DNA from: Herminiimonas sp.
Lineage (GTDB): Bacteria > Pseudomonadota > Gammaproteobacteria > Burkholderiales > Burkholderiaceae
Length of the DNA: 57,655 nt
Direction: 5' to 3'
Assembly (NCBI GenBank): GCA_014377155.1
Contig: JACMQD010000097.1
Location: 1-57,655 of the forward strand
The stretch's first letter is position 1; every line of letters begins with the position of its first letter. The notes under the pieces were generated by a model, which had not been told where the DNA came from, made no database searches, and worked only from the letters and a program-made list of their open reading frames with translations. The position numbers and the translations under genes are program-made. This document shows, piece after piece, positions 18,813 through 26,759 of this stretch.

Positions 18813-19877
18813 ATGAATGCCTCATCAGGATTTGCGAATTTCTGGTCGCATGCGGCGCTCGAAACATGCATGTTTCATCTTCATAACATGTCGGCCATGA
18901 CCGGCTCGATGGCTTCGCGCGAAACCTCGCCCGAAGTGCCGCAGTTGCCCGCCGCCGAACTACGCACGAGTCAGTTCATCGATCAGTCCTATACCAATCA
19001 TGCCGGCACCCGCAGCTACAAACTGTACGTGCCTTCTTCGTACGACGGCAGCCCACTGCCGCTGATCGTGATGTTGCACGGTTGCTCTCAGGATGCGCGG
19101 GACTTCGCCGCAGGCACGTGCATGAATGACGTCGCTGAAAAGAACCACTGTTTTGTCGTCTATCCCGAACAATCGGCTTCGGCCAGTTCCAACAAATGCT
19201 GGGGATGGTTCAATCGCTCGGACTGTACCGCCGATCAAGGCGAAGCGTCACTGATCGCCGGCATCGTGCAGGACATCATTGCCGGCTATCGGGTTGATGG
19301 GCGCCGGGTGTTCATCGCCGGCATGTCGGCCGGTGGTGCGATGGCGGCAGCGATGGTACACGCCTACCCTGGTATGTTCGCGGCAATCGGCGTGCATTCT
19401 GGCGTACCGCACGGCGCGGCCAGCGACCTGCGTTCGGCCCTGGCAGCCATGCGTGATTCATCCGACATGATGCCTACCACGATGACGCGATCTCGTATGC
19501 CGGTAATTGTCTTTCATGGCGAGCGCGACCATACTGTTCATCGCCGCAACGCCGATCGTATCATTGCCCAGATGGACCTAAGCGAGGCCACTGCCGCAGT
19601 GCGGCACAGGACCAGACCTGCTGATCGAACCAGCGGCGCGGGCGCTTACACCCGATCGGTGCATATCGACCGCCGTGAGCAGGTTCTTGCTGAAAAATGG
19701 ACCTTGCATGATGCAAGTCATACTTGGTCAGGCGGCAGCAAGGCCGGCAGTTATACCGACCCGAAAGGCCCCAACGCCAGTGAAGAAATGGTGCGCTTTT
19801 TTCTACAGGTGACTTCCTCGCATCCGATCCGTTCCGGATTGCGCCGGCCGCGCCGGCCGCACCGGTTACTAGGGTAA
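18813..19877 (+). CDS. PHB-depolymerase-family esterase
   Basis: Alpha/beta-hydrolase of the PHB depolymerase / feruloyl esterase-like family (LpqC/PhaZ-type), 354 residues. The start is the ATG at 18813 with AAGGA upstream. The conserved opening RSYKLYVPSSYDGSPLPLIV is followed by the oxyanion loop MLHGCSQDARDFA. The nucleophile serine lies in GMSAGGAMA near residue 170, the acid in HGERDHTVH near 236, and histidine in DASHTWSGGSKAGSYTDPKG near 301; all triad elements are present. Residues 1-45 lack a clean cleavable signal, so location is uncertain. No polyhydroxyalkanoate synthesis gene is nearby, so the substrate may be another ester. Confidence 0.85.
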   Translation: MNASSGFANFWSHAALETCMFHLHNMSAMTGSMASRETSPEVPQLPAAELRTSQFIDQSYTNHAGTRSYKLYVPSSYDGSPLPLIVMLHGCSQDARDFAAGTCMNDVAEKNHCFVVYPEQSASASSNKCWGWFNRSDCTADQGEASLIAGIVQDIIAGYRVDGRRVFIAGMSAGGAMAAAMVHAYPGMFAAIGVHSGVPHGAASDLRSALAAMRDSSDMMPTTMTRSRMPVIVFHGERDHTVHRRNADRIIAQMDLSEATAAVRHRTRPADRTSGAGAYTRSVHIDRREQVLAEKWTLHDASHTWSGGSKAGSYTDPKGPNASEEMVRFFLQVTSSHPIRSGLRRPRRPHRLLG

Positions 19878-19994
19878 AACGGCTCTCCCGACCCCGTGGT
19901 TAATCTTGGAAGGTTGAAGACGCTCACCATTATGGTGTGACAAAGTACGGCGCTATACTACCGGCACCCTTTACTTTTCGCGCCAAAGACTTCC

Positions 19995-22031
19995 ATGATC
20001 GATCATCTGCGTCGCATCGTTTGCTTGGTCAGTGTTCCCCTGCTTTCGTGCGCGCTTCCAGCTCGTGCGATGAACACTGACCTTGTACTTGAAACCCGTG
20101 CCATGGATCGGAGCGTCAATGCCTGTACGGATTTTTATCGCTTCGCCAACGGCAACTGGCTGGCTGCCAATCCAGTGCCAGCCGATCGCTCCCGCTACAG
20201 CTCCTATGATGAAGTGACCGAGCGAAATCTGATCGCATTGAAAGCGATTGCCGAAGAAGCCGCCGCAACAGCAGACGCCACACCGGCGGCGCGTATGCTC
20301 GGTACTTTCTACCGCAGTGGCATGGACGACGCCCGGATCGACGCCGAGGGCGCGCGACCACTGGCACCGCACCTCGCGCGCATCGATGCGATCGCTACCC
20401 GCAAGGACCTGTTGGCCGTGATCGCCACGCAGCATGCCATTGGCGCCACGCCGCTGTTCGGGTTTCTGGTCGATCAGGATGCAAAGAACACACTTCGCTA
20501 CATCCCTCAATTGGTCCAAGGCGGCCTAGGCATGCCGGATCGTGATTACTATCTTAAGCATGATCCGGCGACGCGGGCAATCCAGCGCAGCTACACGGCA
20601 CACCTGGTCCGCATCTTCAGCCTGCTGGGCGATGCGCCTGCGATGGCGCGGCAGAACGCGGCAACGGTCATGGCCATCGAAACGCAGCTGGCACGCGCTT
20701 CGATGTCGAAGGTGGCGTTGCGCGATCCGCTGGCGAGCTACCATCTGATGCCGGTGGACGCGCTGTCCGCGCTGGAGCGCGGTATCGACTGGCAAAGCTA
20801 CTTCACGTCGATCGGGTTGGCGCAACCAGGCCTGGTCAATGTCGCGCAGCCGGCTTTTTTCGCGGAAGCCAGTCGGATGCTGGGCAGCCTTCCGATCGGG
20901 CACTGGAAAACCTACTTGAGATGGCACTTGGTCAATGATATGGCGCCGTTGCTCTCGTCGCCGTTCGTCGACGCGGACTTCGACTTCAAAGGCCGTACGC
21001 TGGCTGGCACGAGTCAACTGCAACCACGCTGGAAGCGTGTGCTGATGACCATCGACGGTGGCATCGGCGAAGTGCTTGGCGAGGCCTATGTCGCCAAGTT
21101 TTTTACCCCTGCCGCCAAGGCTGGTGCGCTCGAGATGGTGGCCAACGTCAAGCTGGCGATGCGCGACACCATCAGCGGCCTGACCTGGATGACGCCGACA
21201 ACCAAGACCGCAGCACTCGCCAAACTTGACAAGGTGGTGGTCAAGATCGGCTACCCGGATACCTGGCGTGACTACAGTAGTCTGACAATCGACAGTGGCG
21301 CTTATGCAGACAATGCCATGCGTGCCAGTCAATTCGAATTCAAGCGCATGCTGACCAAACTGGGCAAGCCGATCGACCGCAACGAATGGGGTATGACGCC
21401 CTCCACGGTCAATGCCTATTACAGCCAGACCATGAACGAGATGGTGTTTCCAGCCGGCATCCTGCAACCGCCGCTGTTCCATGTCGATGCCGACGCAGCG
21501 TCCAACTACGGCAACACAGGTGCCACCATCGGCCACGAACTGACCCATGCGTTCGATGACGAGGGTAGGCAATTCGATGCCGACGGAATTCTCAAGACCT
21601 GGTGGAGTCGTATCGATGAAAAGAACTTCGTTGCCCGCGCGGCTGGTATCGAGCAGCAGTTCGATGCGTATGTGCCGATCGAAAAGCTGCGCATCAACGG
21701 CAAGCTGACTGCCGGCGAGAATATCGCGGATCTCGGTGGTCTAAAGATCGCGCTCTTGGCGCTCGAAAAATCGCTGGCCATCAAGCCGCAGCCAGGACTG
21801 ATCGACGGTCTGACTGCGCATCAGCGTTTCTTCGTCGCCTATGCGCAGAGCTTTCGCGCCAATATCCGGCCCGAACGACTGCGGCTTCAAGTAGCAACCG
21901 ATCCGCATGCGCCCGATAACTACCGGGTAATCGGACCGCTGGCCAACATGCCAGAATTCGCCAATGCTTTTTCGTGTAGCGGCAAGGATTCGCCGCTGCG
22001 GCCCGAAGGCAAACGGGTGGCGATATGGTAA
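19995..22031 (+). CDS. pepO: M13-family zinc metallopeptidase (PepO/neprilysin-like)
   Basis: Exported zinc endopeptidase cleaving oligopeptides, 678 residues, the normal M13 length. An N-terminal signal peptide (LLSCALPARA, about 13-24) could also be read as a lipoprotein signal through the cysteine. The substrate motif NAYYSQ is near 472, zinc motif HELTHAFDDEGRQFD near 514, and the third ligand in GENIADLGGL near 575. The conserved DFYRFANGNW lies close to the mature N-terminus, and the C-terminus CSGKDSPLRPEGKRVAIW matches the family's terminal tryptophan. The ElaA gene overlaps its last seven bases, so the two are co-translated. Confidence 0.92.
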   Translation: MIDHLRRIVCLVSVPLLSCALPARAMNTDLVLETRAMDRSVNACTDFYRFANGNWLAANPVPADRSRYSSYDEVTERNLIALKAIAEEAAATADATPAARMLGTFYRSGMDDARIDAEGARPLAPHLARIDAIATRKDLLAVIATQHAIGATPLFGFLVDQDAKNTLRYIPQLVQGGLGMPDRDYYLKHDPATRAIQRSYTAHLVRIFSLLGDAPAMARQNAATVMAIETQLARASMSKVALRDPLASYHLMPVDALSALERGIDWQSYFTSIGLAQPGLVNVAQPAFFAEASRMLGSLPIGHWKTYLRWHLVNDMAPLLSSPFVDADFDFKGRTLAGTSQLQPRWKRVLMTIDGGIGEVLGEAYVAKFFTPAAKAGALEMVANVKLAMRDTISGLTWMTPTTKTAALAKLDKVVVKIGYPDTWRDYSSLTIDSGAYADNAMRASQFEFKRMLTKLGKPIDRNEWGMTPSTVNAYYSQTMNEMVFPAGILQPPLFHVDADAASNYGNTGATIGHELTHAFDDEGRQFDADGILKTWWSRIDEKNFVARAAGIEQQFDAYVPIEKLRINGKLTAGENIADLGGLKIALLALEKSLAIKPQPGLIDGLTAHQRFFVAYAQSFRANIRPERLRLQVATDPHAPDNYRVIGPLANMPEFANAFSCSGKDSPLRPEGKRVAIW

Positions 22032-22507
22032 GCACGGTCAGTGCCCCTCAAGCCGGTCTGTTATGGCAATGGTGCACGTTCGACGAGCTCGGTGTGCGCG
22101 AGCTATATGCTGTGCTGGCGTTGCGACAAGCAGTCTTCGTCATCGAACAGCATTGCCTCTATCGCGATTTAGACAATATCGACCAGGCTGCCTTTCATTT
22201 GCTGGGCTGGCATACGTCATCTACGGGGCGCGAATTAGTGGCGTATCTACGCTGCGTTGAACCTGGAATAAAGTACGAGGAAGTGTCGTTAGGACGTGTC
22301 GCTTGCGCGATGTCCGTCCGTGGCAGTGGCATTGGAAAGTCGTTGTTCGGCGAGGGTATCCGGCACGCGGAAATCGCTTTTCCCGATACGCGGATTCGCA
22401 TATCGGCACAACACTATTTGCATTGCTTCTATGAGAAATTCGGCTTTGTCGTAACATCAGCGCCTTATGACGAAGACGGTATAGCCCATGTCGAAATGCT
22501 GCGCTGA
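22025..22507 (+). CDS. elaA: ElaA-family GNAT N-acetyltransferase
   Basis: Cytoplasmic GNAT acyltransferase of the ElaA group, 160 residues. The family signature LYAVLALRQAVFVIEQHCLY (about 29-48) is clear. The acetyl-CoA binding loop, usually Q/RxxGxG/A, appears as VRGSGIGKSLF near 97-107, and YEKFGFV near 136 is the usual C-terminal GNAT motif. It overlaps the metallopeptidase gene by seven bases and is followed by a strong hairpin. Substrate unknown. Confidence 0.9.
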   Translation: MVSTVSAPQAGLLWQWCTFDELGVRELYAVLALRQAVFVIEQHCLYRDLDNIDQAAFHLLGWHTSSTGRELVAYLRCVEPGIKYEEVSLGRVACAMSVRGSGIGKSLFGEGIRHAEIAFPDTRIRISAQHYLHCFYEKFGFVVTSAPYDEDGIAHVEMLR

Positions 22508-22545
22508 TATCCGGCACAAGAATGAAGCCGCATTAGACAAACGAA

Positions 22546-22578
22546 CAGGCCACTTCCATGCACGACGGAAGTGGCCTG
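22546..22578. terminator. Strong hairpin between convergent genes
   Basis: CAGGCCACTTCC at 22546-22557 pairs perfectly with GGAAGTGGCCTG at 22567-22578 around a 9-base loop. Downstream on the minus strand the sequence is T-rich (TTCGTTTG), so it fits best as the end of the DUF883 operon, but it can also serve the ElaA transcript. Confidence 0.75.
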
Positions 22579-22624
22579 ACAAACAAACGGTGGTGCTGCG
22601 ATGCGCGCAGCAACACGGTTTTGT

Positions 22625-22981
22625 TTAACGCGATTTCAGAATACGGCTTAGCAGGAAGCCCGCAGCGACTGCGAAACCTATGGCCGTGACTGGTTTTGCA
22701 CGCACGTAGAGGCGGGCATCTTCGACCATGCGTTGTTGAATCTCGTTGAGTTGCTCGCCTTTTGCCCCGAGGGTTTCGGAAGCGGTCGAAGCAGCCTTAA
22801 CCAATTTGTCGACAGCGAGATGCGCGCCGGAAGCAATGCGGTCAACTGCAGGACGTGCAGCGTCGGCAATCTTGCCGACGGTTTCCTGGGCCTTGTCGCC
22901 AGCTTGCTCGATAGTGGCCTTGTTGTTGCCATTACCGTTCATGTTATTAGCCGTAGGGAGCTGAAAATCTGAATTGGACAT
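22625..22981 (-). CDS. DUF883 (ElaB/YqjD-like) membrane protein
   Basis: Small helical protein of the ElaB/YqjD/YgaM family, 118 residues. These are C-tail-anchored inner-membrane proteins that bind ribosomes and are made in stationary phase or stress in enterobacteria. The middle (about 25-95) is a long amphipathic helical region rich in Ala, Lys and Glu, with RMVEDARLYVRAKPVTAIGF leading into the C-terminal membrane segment AIGFAVAAGFLLSRIL. The N-terminal 20 residues are Asn-rich. It is the last gene of a four-gene minus-strand run starting at the CsbD-like gene and is followed by a terminator. Confidence 0.88.
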   Translation of the reverse strand: MSNSDFQLPTANNMNGNGNNKATIEQAGDKAQETVGKIADAARPAVDRIASGAHLAVDKLVKAASTASETLGAKGEQLNEIQQRMVEDARLYVRAKPVTAIGFAVAAGFLLSRILKSR

Positions 22982-23061
22982 TTTTTGTTTCCTTAAACAA
23001 TAACCGAGTAAATGAGACAGGTTCGGTCGATACCTGCACGAATAGGCCTGAGGCTATTCGA

Positions 23062-23094
23062 GGACATCGCACGGCAATGCCGCAGGCGATGTCC
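23062..23094 (-). terminator. Intercistronic hairpin
   Basis: GGACATCGC at 23062-23070 pairs with GCGATGTCC at 23086-23094, with an inner GGCA/TGCC stem. No T tract follows. It lies just after the GlsB-like gene and before DUF883, so it may weaken read-through or stabilise the upstream message rather than stop it fully. Confidence 0.5.
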
Positions 23095-23105
23095 GGGGAC
23101 GAAAA

Positions 23106-23375
23106 TTAACGTGTCGAACCGCGACGAAACAGGTTCACAACAGCCAGCAACAGCAATGCACCGACGAACGATACGCCTAGCGAAGCGAGACTGAAGTCAT
23201 TTTGATTGATCGTGCCTGTACCGAGCAGCGGGGCAATTAACCATCCACCGAGTAATGCGCCGACGATACCGACGATGATATTCAAGAACAGGCCCTGCTG
23301 CGCATTGGTCTTCATTACCATGCTTGCCAGCCAACCGATGACGCCACCAACAACGATCCAGATAAGAAAGTTCAT
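23106..23375 (-). CDS. GlsB/YeaQ/YmgE-family stress membrane protein
   Basis: Small inner-membrane protein, 89 residues, with three hydrophobic helices: IWIVVGGVIGWLASMVM (about 5-21), NIIVGIVGALLGGWLIAPLL (about 32-51) and SLGVSFVGALLLLAVVNLF (about 65-83). The GGxIGWLAS and GxxGAxxGGW motifs define the transglycosylase-associated / YeaQ family, which is induced by stress in several bacteria; its molecular role is unknown. AAGGAAATAAATC precedes the ATG at 23375. It lies 49 bases after the gene at 23424-23642 in the same direction. Confidence 0.9.
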   Translation of the reverse strand: MNFLIWIVVGGVIGWLASMVMKTNAQQGLFLNIIVGIVGALLGGWLIAPLLGTGTINQNDFSLASLGVSFVGALLLLAVVNLFRRGSTR

Positions 23376-23423
23376 GATTTATTTCCTTTAAGTTTAAGTG
23401 CTACTTGGTTCAAATTGAATCGG

Positions 23424-23642
23424 TCAATTGATGAGTTTGCTACCGGGTACAACATTGCCTGGAACATTCGATGCACCGGCCGAGGGCGGAAGATTGCCGC
23501 CTTCGCCTTCCCAGGTATTCATTTCTTTTTTGCGAGTTTTCTTCGTGTCTACGCGCGCCTGCTTATACGACTTGCCAGCCGTGGACAATATCGCCCATCC
23601 GGATATGCCGATTGCCAACATCAGTTTTTTACTTATGATCAT
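23424..23642 (-). CDS. Small single-pass membrane protein, function unknown
   Basis: Not recognised. It has 72 residues: a short N-terminal hydrophobic segment (KLMLAIGISGWAILSTAG, about 6-23) that could be a signal anchor, a basic middle (KQARVDTKKTRKKE) and a Gly/Pro/Asn-rich tail. A strong GAGGAGG sits eight bases before the ATG at 23642, which convinces me it is translated. It lies between the CsbD-like gene (70 bases upstream) and the GlsB-like gene (48 bases downstream) and is probably cotranscribed with both. Confidence 0.65.
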   Translation of the reverse strand: MIISKKLMLAIGISGWAILSTAGKSYKQARVDTKKTRKKEMNTWEGEGGNLPPSAGASNVPGNVVPGSKLIN

Positions 23643-23712
23643 CGATGTGTCCTCCTCGAAACGTGAAATGAAAATTTTAAAGGGCGGATGCCGCGCAAGA
23701 ACATCTGTGGAC

Positions 23713-23910
23713 TTATGACGTTGAAAACGTTGCTTTAATACAGCGCTTGATCACCGACTGTGCATCACCTATGGCACGACGTGCTGAGCCGGAAATCCGA
23801 CGATTGAATCCGCTCGACTCAACTCTACTGCTTCCGATAAGGCGGCCCACATGCATTTGCACAGTGCCTAACATCCAAGCAACCGTTCCAGACATTTGCG
23901 CTTTATTCAT
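23713..23910 (-). CDS. Divergent CsbD-like stress protein
   Basis: Small CsbD-like protein, 65 residues from the ATG at 23910 (GGGAGCC upstream). MNKAQMSGTVAWMLGTVQMH aligns by eye with the canonical MNKDQVKGxxxxxxGKVQE start, and VGRLIGSSRVESSGFNRRIS with the following GKxxGNxxxEAKG repeat. However, nearly all acidic residues are replaced and the protein is strongly basic. Canonical CsbD proteins are small hydrophilic general-stress proteins of unknown function; a canonical one is encoded at 35294-35488. This copy is the first gene of the operon driven by the 23/23-type promoter at 24003-24060. Confidence 0.6.
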   Translation of the reverse strand: MNKAQMSGTVAWMLGTVQMHVGRLIGSSRVESSGFNRRISGSARRAIGDAQSVIKRCIKATFSTS

Positions 23911-24002
23911 AACGGCTCCCTGGTGTAAAGTTGATCGACGGAGATACATTTAATTCTTTACGGCACTAAGCATTGTTTTTTTGTTACGAGACGTTGATAA
24001 TG

Positions 24003-24060
24003 ATCGTAGCATCGGGACTTTGATCGACATATAGGACACCGGCGCATTGTGTTGTAGGAA
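24003..24060 (-). promoter_or_regulatory. Promoter P2 of the 23/23 family, upstream of the CsbD-like operon
   Basis: Reading the minus strand: distal box TTCCTACAA (24060-24052), proximal box TGTCCTATA (24038-24030), extended -10 ATGCTACGAT (24012-24003). CCTA cores start at 24058 and 24035 and the -10 block at 24012: 23 bp and 23 bp. The -10 block is identical to that of the BON promoter at 25251-25260. The CsbD-like start codon is 93 bases downstream. Confidence 0.75.
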
Positions 24061-24139
24061 ACGAGGAAGCTAAATTGCCGTATTTATTCATCCGCGAAAC
24101 GTCGCGGAAGAATTCCCCGTAACGTCTGTTTTTGCGGCA

Positions 24140-24694
24140 TTACATTTCGCGCTGCCGGCTACTGCTGCGTACAGATCGCCCGTAATGGGAACGCATCAGT
24201 TCCGTGGCGTCTTTCAACTCCTGACCAAGAGCAGCAAGGTCGATATCGGCCTTTCGCGCTTCAGGAAACATTTCGCCTTCTTCTTCCTGGAAGTGTTCAT
24301 CTACATAAGCGCTAAGCGCCCTGACGCGGCTTTCGAACAATGTATTGGCGATTTCGATTTTTACCAGCTGCATGATCAGTGCGCGCGTATTTTCATGATC
24401 GGCGACCGCATGATCGATAATGCCGTCATGGTGCAACCGATCGTTGAGGGCCGGATAAAATATGCTTTCCTCGACTGCCATATGCACAAGCAGATCGGTG
24501 CAGACTTTACGCACAAGTTCCATCCGATCGCTACCATCCGGCTCGGATTTCATATGGTCGATGACCTTGAACAGCGACCGTACTTTCCTGTGGTTGTCGA
24601 TCAGGAACGACACTGCGTCCTGTTTGGACGCCTTGCTTTTCAGCATAGGCTGGGCTGCGTTTGCAGAGGGACCGTTAAGGTTTTGACGTTCCAT
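24140..24694 (-). CDS. Hemerythrin-like HHE-domain protein
   Basis: Predicted di-iron four-helix protein of the hemerythrin/HHE family, 184 residues, cytoplasmic. Ligand-type residues fall in the usual places: H35 in DNHRKVRSLF, H71 and E75 in HMAVEESIFYPAL, H100 in ADHENTR, and the late HFQEEEGEMFP (about 133-143) supplying His and Glu. The family includes oxygen, NO or iron-repair proteins. Flexible tails of about 24 and 35 residues flank the domain; the C-terminal tail is basic (RSSSRQREM). GAGGAG precedes the ATG at 24694. Its nearest promoter candidate is the 23/23-type element about 390 bases upstream. Confidence 0.88.
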   Translation of the reverse strand: MERQNLNGPSANAAQPMLKSKASKQDAVSFLIDNHRKVRSLFKVIDHMKSEPDGSDRMELVRKVCTDLLVHMAVEESIFYPALNDRLHHDGIIDHAVADHENTRALIMQLVKIEIANTLFESRVRALSAYVDEHFQEEEGEMFPEARKADIDLAALGQELKDATELMRSHYGRSVRSSSRQREM

Positions 24695-25083
24695 GATGAC
24701 TCCTCATGTGCAATTGGTTTGCACGAAATGTTATTGAGACATTCGGCGTGTCGGTCAACGCGGCATATTGATGGAGGCCGACACGTCGATTACTGCTATC
24801 TACTAAAGAAACGCGGGTGCATGCTCGACATCGCAATTATCTTTAAAGGAATGAAAATTCAAGCCTGGGCGGGCAACGAACGAATAGAAATGCTCATTAG
24901 AAAACTACCGACAAGCTAGTTGGGTAAATTCGTCACAAATGCCACCGTCGAAGGGATTGACGAGTTCTATGTCGGACATGATTTGTGCTAAATCCTGGCT
25001 GACGATCCTTATGAAAGGATTCGGAAGTAAATAAGATATGGAAAAGCACATAACTAAAAATCTCTGCGTTCTACTATGAATCA
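24695..25083 (-). other. Long untranslated leader or gap before the hemerythrin gene
   Basis: If promoter P3 at 25084-25141 drives the hemerythrin gene, the leader is about 380 bases. The only minus-strand frames (for example 24905-25049) lack convincing ribosome-binding sites and family resemblance. A short perfect inverted repeat, ATCCTT and AAAGGAT around ATG, lies at 25005-25020. I see no known riboswitch pattern, but the length leaves room for a regulatory leader, a small RNA or a small unrecognised gene. Confidence 0.4.
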
Positions 25084-25141
25084 ATCTTATCAAGGACGCT
25101 CTTTAGGGGGTATAGGACAGCGGGGCAAGCTATTGTAGGAA
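25084..25141 (-). promoter_or_regulatory. Promoter P3 of the 23/23 family, facing the hemerythrin gene
   Basis: On the minus strand: distal box TTCCTACAA (25141-25133), proximal box TGTCCTATA (25119-25111), extended -10 TTGATAAGAT (25093-25084) containing TGnTAAGAT. Cores begin at 25139 and 25116 and the -10 block at 25093, so both spacings are 23 bp. It is back to back with P4. Confidence 0.7.
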
Positions 25142-25200
25142 ATGACGACACAAAATCATACGCTTCGGGAAAGTTTGAAAATATTGCACGGACCTTCCGC

Positions 25201-25260
25201 TTGTCCTACAGGTCAATCAGATAATGTCCTATATGAGCAACATTTTCAGAATGCTACGAT
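25201..25260 (+). promoter_or_regulatory. Promoter P4 of the 23/23 family, facing the BON gene
   Basis: Distal box TTGTCCTACA at 25201-25210, proximal box ATGTCCTATA at 25225-25234, extended -10 ATGCTACGAT at 25251-25260. Cores begin at 25205 and 25228 and the -10 block at 25251: 23 bp and 23 bp. No consensus -35 hexamer is visible, and the proximal box covers that position. The BON start codon is 125 bases past the -10. Confidence 0.75.
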
Positions 25261-25384
25261 TGTCGGGTAGTAAAGGTTTGGACTGAAGAAATTTTCGACC
25301 GCATCCACCGGGTCACGGATACGCCTCTTCATTCATCATGCTGCATTACTTTAAAAGAATTTCAACCAACTCCAGGAGCTCACC

Positions 25385-25696
25385 ATGTCAGTAGCAAAAA
25401 AAATCGTTACCCTCTTCTTCGCAATGTTCATGATTTCGATGGTCGGTTGCGCATCGACCGCCAAGACCGAAGGCACAGCAGAATATATCGATGACTCAGC
25501 CATCACTGCTAAAGTAAAAGCGGCCTTGGTTAACGAGCCGATGACCAAAGCCACTGAGATCAATGTCGAGACATTCAAAGGCTCAGTGCAGTTGAGCGGC
25601 TTCGTGAGCTCACAAGCTGGCATCAACAAAGCGACTGAAGTCGCGCGCGGTGTCTCCGGCGTAAAAAGCGTCAAGAACGACATGCGCTTGAAGTAA
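25385..25696 (+). CDS. BON-domain lipoprotein (OsmY-like)
   Basis: Small exported lipoprotein with one BON domain, 103 residues. The N-terminal hydrophobic segment ends SMVGC, a lipobox-like site with Cys22. The BON domain runs from about 36 to 103, with ITAKVKAALVNEP, the IxVxxxxGxVxLSGxV core INVETFKGSVQLSGFV, and the closing GVSGVKSVKNDM. BON proteins such as OsmY protect the envelope under osmotic and related stress and may bind phospholipid. CAGGAGCTCACC precedes the ATG. It is driven by promoter P4 and is followed by a hairpin at 25707-25727, so it is probably monocistronic. Confidence 0.9.
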   Translation: MSVAKKIVTLFFAMFMISMVGCASTAKTEGTAEYIDDSAITAKVKAALVNEPMTKATEINVETFKGSVQLSGFVSSQAGINKATEVARGVSGVKSVKNDMRLK

Positions 25697-26057
25697 TCTG
25701 GTTTATGGCGATCCCAACGGGGTCGCCTCTGTAGTATAAAAGCCGTCCACGATTCGCAACGACTGTCCGCAGGGTAAACACATCTGCCCCGGAATCTTCG
25801 TTGCTGAATTTTTGGACGGTTTTTCTGTTTTTGCGCCGTTGTCCCCTCCTATTCCCGCTATTACCTATCTTTTTCCCATAAATTTCAATTTTCCACCGTG
25901 ACTTGTCGATTCGCGCAATAGGAAGATTGCTGCAGTGGCCGTAAAAAGTCTACAATCCTGCTTATCAGGTTTTATACACCTGAACATATTCCCGAATAGT
26001 CACCATTCTATGAAGAAGATGTCCCGCGGTGCGCCGCCAAGGACAGTCAAGAACTAT
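25697..26057. other. Gap between BON gene and response regulator
   Basis: Apart from the hairpin at 25707-25727, this stretch holds no recognisable gene. The response-regulator frame is open upstream from 25935, but that part has no domain character and I place the start at 26058. I found no box pair of the 23/23 type here, so the neighbouring NarL-type regulator shows no sign of controlling itself through that element. Confidence 0.45.
25707..25727 (+). terminator. Hairpin after the BON gene
   Basis: GGCGATCCC at 25707-25715 pairs with GGGGTCGCC at 25719-25727 around a 3-base loop (one G-T pair), eleven bases after the BON stop. There is no long T tract, so termination may be partial. Confidence 0.55.
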
Positions 26058-26690
26058 ATGATAAAAATTCTCGTAGTTGACGATCATGCTGTTGTACGTG
26101 CCGGTGTCCAGCACTTCCTTTCCTCCATACCCGATATGGAAATAGGCGGCGAAGCGGCAACGGCCCATGAAGCAATCCGCATGGTGCGCACACAAGAGTG
26201 GGATATCGTTCTCCTCGACATTGCCATGCCGGACAAAAGTGGCGTGGAAGTTTTAAAGCAGATCAAGCGCGAACGTCCTAACCTGCCCGTGCTGATCTTG
26301 AGCATGCATCCGGAAAATCGCTACGCGGTGCAAATTCTGCGCAGCGGTGCCAGCGGTTACGTGCAGAAAGAAGCACTGGCGACCGAACTGGTCGACGCCA
26401 TCAAAACTATCTTGCGCGGACATAAATACATCAGCCATACCGTCGCCGAATTGCTGACCATGGATATCGACAGCGATGCCGATAAGCCGCTGCACGAAAC
26501 TCTCTCGGCGCGCGAATATGAAATTTTCTACAAATTAAGCCAGGGCGATGGCGTAACAAAAATAGCCGAAGAGTTGTGCCTCAGTGTCAAGACTGTCAGC
26601 ACCTACCGCGCACGCGTGCTCCAAAAGATGAACATGACGAGTAATGCCGATATTATCTATTACGCGATCAAGCAAAATTTGATCGATTAA
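26058..26690 (+). CDS. NarL/FixJ-type response regulator
   Basis: DNA-binding two-component response regulator, 210 residues. The receiver (about 1-120) has acidic DDH at 8-10, phospho-acceptor D54 in VLLDIAMPD, switch S/T in LILSMH (about 79-84) and K104. The LuxR-type helix-turn-helix (about 148-206) contains TLSAREYEIFYKLSQGD and the recognition part LCLSVKTVSTYRARVLQKM. The start at 26058 (MIKILVVDDH) matches family length. It lies 360 bases after the BON gene and its back-to-back 23/23 promoters. Such regulators take phosphate from HisKA_3 kinases, and the only HisKA_3 kinase here is at 32022-32777. Both links are inferences. Confidence 0.92.
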   Translation: MIKILVVDDHAVVRAGVQHFLSSIPDMEIGGEAATAHEAIRMVRTQEWDIVLLDIAMPDKSGVEVLKQIKRERPNLPVLILSMHPENRYAVQILRSGASGYVQKEALATELVDAIKTILRGHKYISHTVAELLTMDIDSDADKPLHETLSAREYEIFYKLSQGDGVTKIAEELCLSVKTVSTYRARVLQKMNMTSNADIIYYAIKQNLID

Positions 26691-26738
26691 GGTCTTGTTA
26701 AACCGTTAGTTAACAAAGCACTGCAACCATTCCGGTTG

Positions 26739-26759
26739 CCAGAACTGCTTACGTTCTGG
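26739..26759 (+). terminator. Hairpin after the response regulator
   Basis: CCAGAAC at 26739-26745 pairs with GTTCTGG at 26753-26759 around a 7-base loop, about 50 bases after the stop codon. No T tract follows directly, so it is only a candidate terminator. Confidence 0.35.

Noticed and set aside
24905..25093. Minus-strand frame of 62 residues between P3 and the hemerythrin gene.
   Set aside because: Its first codons lie over the predicted -10 of P3, and internal ATGs lack Shine-Dalgarno sequences.
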